A stretch of DNA of 64,000 bases, from NCBI GenBank assembly GCA_029718625.1, contig CM056383.1:18252722-18316721 (forward strand), given 5' to 3'. The translations under genes and the position numbers were made by a program. Below are positions 56,001-64,000 of the stretch, one piece after another; the first letter of the stretch is position 1, and each line of letters opens with the position of its first letter. Under the pieces are notes generated by a model. The model saw only the letters and a list, made by a program, of their open reading frames with translations, was not told the origin of the DNA and made no database searches. This DNA comes from Synaphobranchus kaupii. Lineage: Eukaryota > Chordata > Actinopteri > Anguilliformes > Synaphobranchidae.

Positions 56001-56390
56001 GAAATGGGTTTTCTCCGGAGTGTGGCTGGCTTCTCCCTTAGGGATAAGGTGAGAAGCTCAGTCATCCGTGAGGGACTCGGAGTAGAGCCGCTGCTCCTTT
56101 GCGTAGAAAGGAGCCAGTTGAGGTGGTTCGGACATCTTGTAAGGATGCCACCTGGTCGCCTCCCTAGGGAGGTGTTTCAGGCACGTCCAGCTGGAAGGAG
56201 ACCACGGGGCAGACCAAGGACCAGGTGGAGGGACTATATCTCCAAGCTGGCCTGGGAACGCCTTGGGATCCCCCAGTCAGAGCTGGTCAATGTGGCCAGG
56301 GAAAGGGAAGTTTGGGGCCCCCTGCTGGAACTGCTACCTCCGCGACCCGACTTCGGATAAGCGGTTGAAGATGGATGGATGGATATATAT
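53004..56390 (+). mobile_element. Full-length RTE/Rex3-type non-LTR retrotransposon (LINE)
   Basis: About 3.4 kb with a short GC-rich 5' leader (starting near CCTCTCCGGGAACCATCACC), one long open reading frame, a 3' UTR of roughly 20 bp and a (GATG)n tail. The compact single-ORF layout and the GATG tail match the RTE/Rex3 group of fish LINEs. It is much richer in GC than its surroundings, consistent with recent insertion. It sits in a (TA)n tract: TATATA-rich DNA lies on both sides (52973-53000 and 56384-56393), so an exact target-site duplication cannot be separated from the simple repeat. Fragments of an older L2-like LINE flank it on both sides. Confidence 0.9.
53145..56360 (+). CDS. RTE-clade LINE ORF: apurinic endonuclease plus reverse transcriptase, intact
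   Basis: An uninterrupted 1071-codon frame encoding the enzyme that nicks target DNA and copies LINE RNA into it. Residues 1-100 are basic and Pro/Arg-rich. The APE-type endonuclease begins at GTWNVTS (residues 108-114) and includes GDFNAHVG (243-250), [11 protein letters not shown] and TDHH (338-341). The reverse transcriptase includes [77 protein letters not shown] and the catalytic FADD (810-813). The C-terminal part contains [34 protein letters not shown] and [20 protein letters not shown], and ends [15 protein letters not shown]. Starting at the first ATG after the leader gives the family's usual length. In the second endonuclease block the sequence reads GLTSTH where many APE nucleases carry an acidic ExK-type motif; I recall this as normal for the fish subgroup. 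No stop or frameshift is visible. Confidence 0.92.
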   Translation: MVQKDSMLQHKKSSVTLPGGSPGPTSGARPRRRTRQRAPGGRACHGARPGTARRSNVATITITTETPSSRGPTTYGKNHWGRVRCQTGGSEVRGSRRTRPGRQRLALGTWNVTSLRGKEPELVREVERYQLDLVGLTSTHSIGSGTLLLDRGWTLFFSGVAQGVRRRAGVGILISPRLSAATLEFTPVGERVASLRLRVMGGKTLTVVCAYAPNSSSEYPAFLETLNGVLHGAPVGDSVVLLGDFNAHVGNDGDTWRGVIGRNGLPDLNPSGGLLLDFCASHGLAITNTMFEHKGAHKCTWYQSTLGRRSMIDFVIVSSDLMPYVLDTRVKRGAELSTDHHLVVSWVRWPGKPLDRPGKPKRVVRVNWERLEEAQVRETFNSHLRQSFSGIPVEAGDIEPEWTMFKASIAEAAAESCGLKVLGASRGGNPRTPWWTPVVREAVRLKKEAFRDMLSRGTPEAVARYRQARRTAASVVAEAKQRVWEEFGEAMEKDFRSAPKRFWKTVRHLRRGKRGTIQAVYIKDGTLLTSTDKVLGRWKEHFEELLNPTNPPSVVETELEDDGGSTSISLEEVTVVIKQLHSGKAPGVDEIHPEMLKALGVEGLSWMTRLINIAWKSGAVPKEWQTGVVVPLFKKGDQRMCANYRGITLLSLPGKVYSKVLERRVRPIVEPQIEEEQCGFRPGRGTTDQLFTLARILEGAWEYAFPVCMCFVDLEKAYDRVPREILWEVLREYGVRGSLLRAIQSLYTQSESCVRVIGSKSDSFPVGVGLRQGCALSPILFVVFMDRISRRSRGGEGLQFGGLRITSLLFADDVVLMASSVCDLQHSLDRFAAECEAAGMRISTSKSEAMVLRRKPMICLLQVGNESLPQVKEFKYLGVLFSSEGTMEREMSRRIGAAGAVLRSLYRTVVRKRELSQKAKISIYRSIFVPTLTYGHEGWVMTERTRSRIQAAEMGFLRSVAGFSLRDKVRSSVIREGLGVEPLLLCVERSQLRWFGHLVRMPPGRLPREVFQARPAGRRPRGRPRTRWRDYISKLAWERLGIPQSELVNVAREREVWGPLLELLPPRPDFG

Positions 56391-56394
56391 ATAA

Positions 56395-56540
56395 AAAAAA
56401 CTAAATAAATAAATTATTATTATTTATTGACTTTTACTATATATTTTCTTTGTTGTTTTCACTGTAAAGCACTTTAAGATCTGCCCCCGCAAATGAGAAG
56501 CGCTATATAAATGGAATATATTATTATTATTATGTATAGC
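56395..56540 (+). mobile_element. 3' end of the interrupted L2-like LINE
   Basis: After the RTE tail the sequence resumes with TGTAAAGCACTTTAAGATC (about 56463-56482), then AAGCGCTATATAAAT and an ATT-repeat tail. TGTAAAGC...GCGCTATATAAAT is the usual 3' end of fish L2-type LINEs and the SINEs that share their tails. It is in the same orientation as the fragment at 52340-52975, so both are one element split by the RTE insertion. Confidence 0.75.
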
Positions 56541-57227
56541 CTATGCTATGTTGTAACATATCATAAGTAGCCTATAGCCTACTCAAGCCTATAAAAAACT
56601 CCACAAAGCAACGCACTCAAAACTAATCCCCCTATGTATAATGAACTGTCTCAGACAGTGTCTCCCCTCCCCCACTCAAGATGTTAACTTTGCAAATTTG
56701 TAGACTATAGCTTTCAGCGTAATTGCCTAATTGTTTAAAAAGATGTGTTGCCATGAAGACAATGGGGGTAGCCTTGTAGACTATGATAATGATTTATTTA
56801 AGATCACATAACTTTCAAAAGCAAAAATTGACAGACAGTAAAAACAGGCAGTAATGCGGTGACCAGCTCAGCTGTATTTTGTATGTACCAACACCGCAGT
56901 ATTTTGTTAACCATCCCAGCCCTAGTCCTAAACCCCAGAAAACACACAGCAACTGAAAGAGGCAGCAGTAAAAGCTTGGCAGAGCATCTCATAGGATCAC
57001 ATCATGAACCTAATGATGTCCATGAGTCACAGACTCAAATGTAAGGGGTATGCAATAAAATATTGACCTTGCAGGTTATTAAACTTTCTTTGTCCCAATA
57101 CTATGCTGACGTGAAATTGGGGGACTTGACTCATTGAATAGTATAATTGTAATTGAATGGTTGTAATATAGTTCAATATATGTTAAAAAAAATTTTAAAA
57201 TGAAGTAATTCTTGAAATAAATGTAGA
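56541..57227. other. No feature seen
   Basis: AT-rich unique DNA between the L2 3' end and copy F. Confidence 0.5.
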
Positions 57228-57695
57228 CATGGATGAATCACTTGAAGGGTTGTGTCTCCACTTTTCCATAGAGTTCAATAGGAAAATGAGCCAGGAGAAC
57301 CATCCCTTAAAGTGATCCATCCATGTCTACTGCATATCTGGCAGCAGAGTGATGGTTTGAGGCTCGTTTGATACCTCAGACCCTTGATGACTTACAGCCA
57401 TTTAGCCAACCATGGGTTCCGTACTATTCCCGTGTAATTTACAGCTTAATCTAGTCCCACCCCCCAATTCCCATAGAGATCCATTCAAATGCAGAGAGGT
57501 TATAATATTGCTTGTAAGAGTACCTGAAAATAAGATATCAAGAGTCTTTTGACATCATTTTATACGCAGTCATGGGTATAAAAGCATATATTTTCTTTGT
57601 ACTGTTTTCAATTAAATATATGTACAAGAGAATTTAGAAATCACTGCTTTTATGTGCATTGTACATACTGCTCCAACCTTTTTGGAATTGGGGTT
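57228..57695. mobile_element. Palindromic core family, copy F (AATTCC-type end), left arm truncated
   Basis: Starts inside the core near its centre (ATCACTTGAAGGGTTG) and runs through one full arm to AAGATATCAAGAGTCTTTTG. It continues through a TATAAAAG connector into the terminal region, ending AACCTTTTTGGAATTGGGGT. The terminal region is the inverse of the left end of copy A (both hold GAAAACAGTACAAAGAAAAT or its complement). Left terminus missing. Confidence 0.82.
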
Positions 57696-58879
57696 TGTAC
57701 ATACATGTACATTCATATACATAGTGTTTATGAATCTTGGGGAGAAGCACATCTGTAACTATTAGAGCTTTTTTTTTTTTTAAAATAGGAAGCCTCAACT
57801 CTTCATTATATTTTATTTTAATTGAGACATAAATCTGAGCTCCTGGCTTCTCTCAGGTCCATAGTGTAATAGAGATACGATGCTGTATCAGGCTCAATGG
57901 GGAACGCAGACAGTCTGCTAATACATATTCCTCTCCTTGTTTTACAGGCTCAGGCTGTGAACAGAAACTAAACTAGAAATTCTCATATGGTCCCTCTCTC
58001 TCTCAGACAGATCTCGCCAACGAAACTGTGCAACGAAACTGTGTCCCACAGCAGCTTGGTGTGATGTGCACTGCATATGCGTACACCAAAAAACATGAAC
58101 CTAGTGAGATCTGCCAGGAGCCATATTTGACATTGAATAACACACACACACACACCTGTCCGTCACAATTTCTCAATTATTTGAATAATCATGAATAATA
58201 AAACCCCATGAAGCTGCAGTCCCTGAGCTATTTACCCTTGACTGTAAGAAAGAAAAAATACAACAATGCTGGCGGGATTGATCCCTGTCTGATCAAAGAA
58301 CAAAAAATCCATCGCCATAATGAACGTCCCTTCTGTATTGATTAGAATCTATCGACATACTCCACAGAGTCATAAACGCCATGCTCCGGCTTATTCAGGA
58401 GAACACAGGCTAACTACAGAGTGCTGCCACAGTCTGCGGTCCCGCATACAAATGTGACTCCTGCCATGGCAATCTTCACTGACTATAAAAAGTTTATTAT
58501 TCCTTCCCTCCATATCCACACATAACACTAGAAAAATAATAACTGGTACTTTAAAAGTGGTTGTTTCTCCAAACCTATGATACATACATCAAGAACTATC
58601 ATTGCGGCATATACTGCTGGTACAAAAAGACCTGTTGTGTGTGTGTTCCACCTCCTTAGCATTTTTTCATTAAACACCTCATGGGACATGCTTCCAGTTC
58701 AACAATGGGTAAACAAATATGGAATTAAAATGTGATTAAAAATAAAAATGGGCTTTTTTCTCCATCTGGCTGACAGTAATGTGATAAACTGTATCCATCA
58801 GTGTTCCAAATCTGCAGGGTCTTCATAGAAATGGCAAAACATATTAGTAAGAATACATTTTAGAATCAAAGGTAAAATG

Positions 58880-58970
58880 AGGGGGCTTTCTGAGCATTTT
58901 CCAGCATCTGTAGGAGAAATGTTCAATGACAGTCCACTGCTGAACAAACTGTGCCAGCAGTATCACACAC
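58880..58970 (-). repeat. Microsatellite-flanking dispersed repeat, copy 2
   Basis: On the minus strand, GGCACAGTTTGTTCAGCAGT, GGACTGTCATTGAACATTTC, TCCTACAGATGCTGGAAA lie next to a (GT)/(GTGC) array. Matches copy 1 at 11156 and is in the opposite orientation. Confidence 0.75.
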
Positions 58971-58973
58971 ACA

Positions 58974-59040
<67 letters not shown>
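58971..59040. repeat. (GCAC)n microsatellite flanked by CA
   Basis: About 14 perfect GCAC units with ACACAC on each side. Confidence 0.98.
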
Positions 59041-59873
59041 TTCAAAATAGTTAGAACACTTCCAAAGCTAAATTTGTTGTTAATGAAACTCACATGTCCT
59101 TTAGACATTGAGCTACCACATACTTAAAGAATTCAACAGTACAGTAAATAAGGCTACCTCTTTGTAATCCAAGTAACAAAAACAGAATGCAGAAACTGTG
59201 CATTTGAGGATGTCAAATTTGACTGTACTTTGGCATGCTACAAGTGCCTTAAAGGTATATGGTATGTATTCAACAACTAACCACTATAGGTAATTATCCA
59301 TCGGAAAGTACTGCATGTGCAAAAAAACATTCATTAATCCTATAGTGACCACCTAAATAACTGGAATGGCACTCAGAGAGATGCAGACACCCGCGTGAGC
59401 GGGCAAAGCTCCAAGTCTATGATATCGAACAGGTGTAACTGCATGATTCTATTGCCAAAGTTACAGCAAGCAATATGGCGTCCAGTGAACCGCACCTCTC
59501 AATTTCCCCTGGGTTGAAATAGTGAAACAGAACTAAGGGGTTTACAGTCATATTTGAAACCCATTCATATCCACAGTACATATAAGAATAAGAATCAATG
59601 CATGCTTTTACTTGACATGATTCAATAATGAAGGTATAGTGGTTTTACTCATCGGAGAATCAACACTAGACTCTGGTTGGTCATAAGGATCATGTGATGA
59701 GGACTAGCTGATGGATAGCCTACAAAGACCATTATGAAAAGTTTGAACTACATGTAATTACGACAGCACGTAAAGTAGTTGGAGTGTGCAGTCTAGTGTT
59801 CGTCAAAGTCTTTTTGTCCAAGGCACACAGACGGAGGGCAAAATATCATAAGTATCACCAGAGACCGTTTTAA

Positions 59874-60476
<603 letters not shown>

Positions 60477-60478
<2 letters not shown>

Positions 60479-62222
60479 ATATAAACTCCTCAAAAAAAGT
60501 TCGGAAACGTTATTTCGGTCGATTATTCCTCCCCTTTAATAATACCAATTGGTATTGTATTTTATATCGTCGGAAAGCCTGATTAGTCACCTTTACAACG
60601 AGGTACAACTTGTAAGGATCATGCATTCGTGGAATGAGCAACACAGCTAACCGTGTGAGTAGCGGCCCAAAAAAATGTGCCAAAATCCCCTGCAATATTC
60701 TTCTGTTGGTATTCACTCTCGTTTTGAGCTTCAAGTGCTGGCAGATGTATGCCAGTCACAGGTGTGTGACTGGCACCTGATTGGCACCTAATTGACAGCA
60801 CTTGTGTGCATGGGTCCTGCAACTTTGTTGAGTTTGTGTGTGCTCCAAGCATAAACATGCCACGTTTGTCCCTTCAGGATAAGGCCCGTGCAATAGGGCA
60901 AGTGGAAGCTGGTGTTCCGGTACGCAGAGTGGCAGCATTATTTGGTGTCAGCCCTGGTACCATTTCCAAACTTAGGACCAAGTTCCGTGAGACTGGTGAA
61001 GTCAAAGACAGACCACAAAGTGGACGTCCCAGGAAGACAACACCCCAAGAAGACCGGTTCCTCACCCTTGCTTCACTGAGGAACCGTAGGCTTTCTTCCA
61101 GAGATTTACAGGCAAGATTTGCACAACGGTACCACAGACAGATCTCTGATCAGATGGTGAGGAACAGACTGCACATGGCCGGTCTTCATGCTTATAAGGC
61201 TGCCAGGAAGCCTGCAATGACTGCCCTTCACCGTCAGGCCCGTTTGCGCTGGTGTCGACAGCACCGACAGTGGAACCTAACAATGTGGGGCAACTTCATG
61301 TTCAGTGATGAATCAAGGTTCTGTCTGCGGAAGCTGGATGGCAGGATCAAAGTATGGAGACGGCGTGGAGAACGCTATGCAGATTGCTGCACAGATCATG
61401 TGACACCTTTCAATGGGGGCAGTGTCATGGTGTGGGGCGGTATCTCTCTCACAGGCAAAACAGAACATTGAAGGCAATCTCAATGCAGTGAGATATCGGA
61501 ATGAGATTCTGGAGCCAGTGGCGATCCCATATCTCCAGAATCTGGGACCTAACTCCATCCTCCAGGATGACAACGCTCGCCCCCACAGAGCCAGGATCAT
61601 CACAGAGTACCTCCAGAATTTGGGAGTGGAGAGGATGGAATGGCCTGCCGTGAGTCCAGACCTCAACCCAATTGAACACCTGTGGGATCAGCTTGGGCGT
61701 GCTGTACGTGCCAGAGTGACCAACGCAACCATGTTAGCGGACTTGCGGCAAATCCTGGTTGAGGAATGGGATGCCATCCCACAGCAGTGTGTGACCAGGC
61801 TGGTGACCAGCATGAGGAGGAGGTGCCAAGCTGTTGTGACTGCGTATGGATCTTCCACACGCCTCTGAGGTCCCTGACAGTGTAAAATGAATAAAGTGTA
61901 AAAATGGCCAATATGTGTTGTTTTTTCCTTATTACTGTGGGAGAGTGCAATCATCCAATCCACCAAGCAACTCAAAACGAGAGTGAATACCAACAGAAGA
62001 ATATTGCAGGGGATTTTGGCACATTTTTTTGGGCCGCTACCCACACGGTTAGCTGTGTTGCTCATTCCACGAATGCATGATCCTTACAAGTTGTACCTCG
62101 TTGTAAAGGTGACTAATCAGGCTTTCCAGCAATATAAAATACAATACCAATTGGTATTATTAAAGGGGAGGAATAATCGACCGAAATAACGTTTCCAAAC
62201 TTTTTTTGAGGAGTTTATATAT
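60477..62222 (+). mobile_element. Tc1-like DNA transposon with ~252-bp inverted repeats
   Basis: The left repeat (60477-60728) and the right repeat (61971-62222) are near-identical inverted copies about 252 bp long. They start at GTATATAAACTCCTC and end inward at CACTCTCGTTTTGAG. Between them lies a DD34E transposase frame with one frameshift and a short 3' UTR (AATAAAG at about 61890). Right and left repeats differ by few bases (for example TTCGG against TTTGG), so the copy is young. The outer ends abut palindromic copy G on the left and the second Tc1 on the right. Confidence 0.9.
60857..61868 (+). pseudogene. Tc1-type DD34E transposase, disabled by one frameshift
   Basis: A cut-and-paste transposase that binds the inverted repeats and inserts at TA. 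The first frame begins MPRLSLQDKARAIG (chosen over an in-frame ATG at 60806 because the family starts here). It carries a paired-like helix-turn-helix (VRRVAALFGVSPGTISKL), a GRPR hook (SGRPRKT), a second helix-turn-helix and the first catalytic Asp in FSDESRF. It stops at 61471 just after VWGGISLTGKTEH. The protein resumes in another frame with EGNLNAVRYRNEIL, then the second Asp in LQDDNARPHRA and the Glu in PDLNPIEHLW; the spacing is exactly 34 residues. Family comparison suggests a loss of about 8 bases near 61469. All catalytic residues remain, but no full protein can be made without frameshifting. Confidence 0.9.
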
Positions 62223-62237
62223 ACAGTAATATATATA

Positions 62238-63213
62238 CAGACAAGCCGGAAAGTCTTCACCTTCGCCCCAGTCTGAGGTCCAGAGCGCTCTGGAGCAGGT
62301 TTTCTTCAAGGATCTCGGTGTACTTAGCTGCATTCATCTTTCCCTCTATCAGGACTAGTCGCCCCTTTCCGCTGCTGAAAAACATCCCCACATCATGATG
62401 CTGCCACCGCCATGCTTCACTGTAGGGATGGTATTAGCCTTTTACTAAGGAGGGGCTTCCGTCTGGCCACTCTACCATAAAGGCCTGATTGGTGGAGTGC
62501 TGCCTGGATGGTTGATCTTCTGAAAGGTTCTCCCATCTCCACAAGGATACGCTGGAGCTCTGTCAGAGTGACCCTCAGGTTCCTGCTCACCTCCCTGGCC
62601 AAGGCCCGTCTTCCCCGATTGCTCAGTTTGGCCGGGCGGCCAGGTCTAGGAAGATTCTTGGTAGTTCCAAACTTCTTCCATTTACGAATGATGGTGGCCA
62701 CTGTGCTCTTTGGGACCTGTAAAGCTGCAGAGATTTTTCCGTACCCTTCTCCAGATCTATGCCTTGACACAATCCTGTTTCTGAGGTCTGCAGATAATTC
62801 CTTTGACCCCATGGCTTGGAGTATGCTCTGACATGCACTGTCAACTGTGGGACCTTATATAGGCAGGTGTTGGCGATCCCCAATCATGTCCAATCAATAG
62901 AATTTATCACAGGTGGACTCCAATTAAGTTGTAGAAACATCTCAAGCAGTATCAGTGGAAACAAAATGCACCTCAGCTCACTTTTGGGTGTCATATCAAA
63001 GGGTGTGCACACTTGTGTACATATGATATTTTACATTTTGATTTTTAATAAATTAGCACAAATGTCTAAAAACCTGTTTTCACTTTGTCATTATGGACTA
63101 TTTTGTGTAGAATTTTGAGACAAAAAATGAACTCAATCTATTGTAGAATATGTCTGTAACATAATAAAACGTGGAGAAGGTGAAAGGGGTGTTCAGACTT
63201 TCCGGCTTGACTG
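62238..63213 (-). mobile_element. Internally deleted Tc1-like transposon
   Basis: The ends CAGACAAGCCGGAAAGTCT (left) and the reverse complement of the right end, CAGTCAAGCCGGAAAGTCTG, form the inverted repeats, with TA after the right end. The transposase is carried on the minus strand. At 976 bp it is shorter than a full Tc1 (usually 1.3-1.6 kb), because parts of the transposase are missing. It starts about 15 bp beyond the previous Tc1. Confidence 0.88.
62255..62812 (-). pseudogene. Tc1 transposase remnant with internal deletions
   Basis: The minus-strand frame opens MGSKELSADLRNRIVSRH. It has the first DNA-binding helix-turn-helix (YGKISAALQVPKSTVATII), a GRP hook (PRPGRPAKLS) and LTELQRILVEMG...GLYGRVARRKPLLSK. 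The sequence then jumps to a downstream part of the gene: TIPTVKHGGGSIMMWGCF in another frame, and after a further 1-base shift RLVLIEGKMNAAKY and NLLQSALDLRLG, which runs directly into the terminal repeat. The segment with the first catalytic Asp and the whole C-terminus with the second Asp and Glu are absent. It is not functional and could move only with another element's transposase. Confidence 0.88.
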
Positions 63214-64000
63214 TATATAGGCCTGTATATGTAGTTTTATCCAAATCAGATCAGAACTATAGGTGCTAAGGCTGTTACGGACAGACAGAGAGACAGACAC
63301 ATGGACACGATGCGTGATTGCAATTCCCCCGCTCGTGGCGCTATGGGTGTAATCATGTAGATGGGCTTTAAAATAATACCTGGTTAAAAGTTTTCTTGAA
63401 AGTCAATGAGGTGCTTCGGTGGTTATTTAAGGATAAAGCAAAGCAGCAGATTGATTGAATGCCCTATTATGTCTCTCTAATTTGCATCCGTTTCGCCGTG
63501 ACTGACACATTTACGTCCCGTGCCCATATGGTGTATGCCTCTACCTGTACCTCTTCAAAAACAAGACTCCCTAGCCTTCACTTTTGCTTACGAACAACCT
63601 GCCGAAAGTGTCATTACCTTGCCTTCATTGTGCGTCTTTGTGAATACAGACACACTTGATTGCCCTTGTGTTTTCAATATTGCTAAAAACTGGTAACAGT
63701 CCACTGTGTTCCAGCGAGGTTTCCACACATCACTGTTGAAATTTTAAATATTGCACAAACAGCCATGATTAATGAACAAAGTCTCTTCAACACAGCCGGG
63801 ATCTGCCCTGCAGGTTCTCTTCAGTGATCTTTCTATAACCTATTCATACGTGGAAAACAAAATGGATTCAAGCACCAAATTCAACATCGGTTCTGTCCTT
63901 ATTTTCTCCAATAAAGCAACCTTACAGCATGCACAGAGTAAAATGACATCTGGTCATAAATACTAGCTGCCATTACTTTACAGGATTTTTATGAAGCCCA
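63214..64000. other. No feature seen
   Basis: Unique sequence after the last Tc1 element; short frames at 63459-63659 and 63772-63966 show no domain. Confidence 0.5.

Larger units (their letters stand above)
57696..59873. other. Mostly unique stretch
   Basis: Holds the microsatellite-linked repeat and the GCAC array. No gene recognised. Confidence 0.5.

Overview
This is a vertebrate nuclear window, almost certainly from a teleost fish. The signs are one GC-rich, spliced receptor exon in AT-rich sequence, long (CA)n microsatellites, several Tc1/mariner-type transposons (one with Sleeping Beauty-like ends), tRNA-derived SINEs, an RTE/Rex3-type LINE and solo LTRs. Nothing looks bacterial or viral. 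The species cannot be fixed from the sequence; SINE and repeat content are compatible with an early-branching teleost, but that is a weak guess.

Only one host coding segment is well supported: exon 3 of an Eph receptor tyrosine kinase gene, best match epha6, at 41058-41721 on the minus strand. It has consensus splice sites and a length of 664 bp, and encodes most of the ephrin-binding domain. The exon is isolated, so most of the window is probably epha6 intron: intron 3 at lower coordinates and intron 2 at higher ones. I could not find exon 2 or exon 4.

Layout. 1-4.5 kb: a SINE, a palindromic transposon copy split by a 1.08-kb solo LTR, and a 59-bp x 11 minisatellite. 4.5-24 kb: mostly unique AT-rich DNA with small MITEs, SINEs, a second LTR-like element and microsatellites. 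24-31 kb: two complete ~1.1-kb palindromic elements, one with Sleeping Beauty-like inverted repeats. 31-36.3 kb: a nearly identical tandem duplication broken by large (CA)n arrays, then a 575-bp higher-order CA-rich array. 36-45 kb: unique DNA and the epha6 exon, with a palindromic element ending about 158 bp from its splice acceptor. 45-49.2 kb: a nest, with a Harbinger-like element inside an LTR-like element next to or inside a decayed Tc1. 52.3-56.5 kb: an intact 1071-codon RTE-clade LINE inside an older L2-like LINE. 57-63.2 kb: two more palindromic copies, a Tc1 element with long inverted repeats and a frameshifted transposase, and an internally deleted second Tc1.

The most unusual signal is a family of at least seven copies of one palindromic core (A to G in the features). 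The core occurs between six different transposon-type termini and uses two alternative connecting segments. This looks like modular exchange of termini or cores between non-autonomous transposon families. No host operon-like or pathway relationships exist here; the interactions are those of nested mobile elements and of the intron that carries them.
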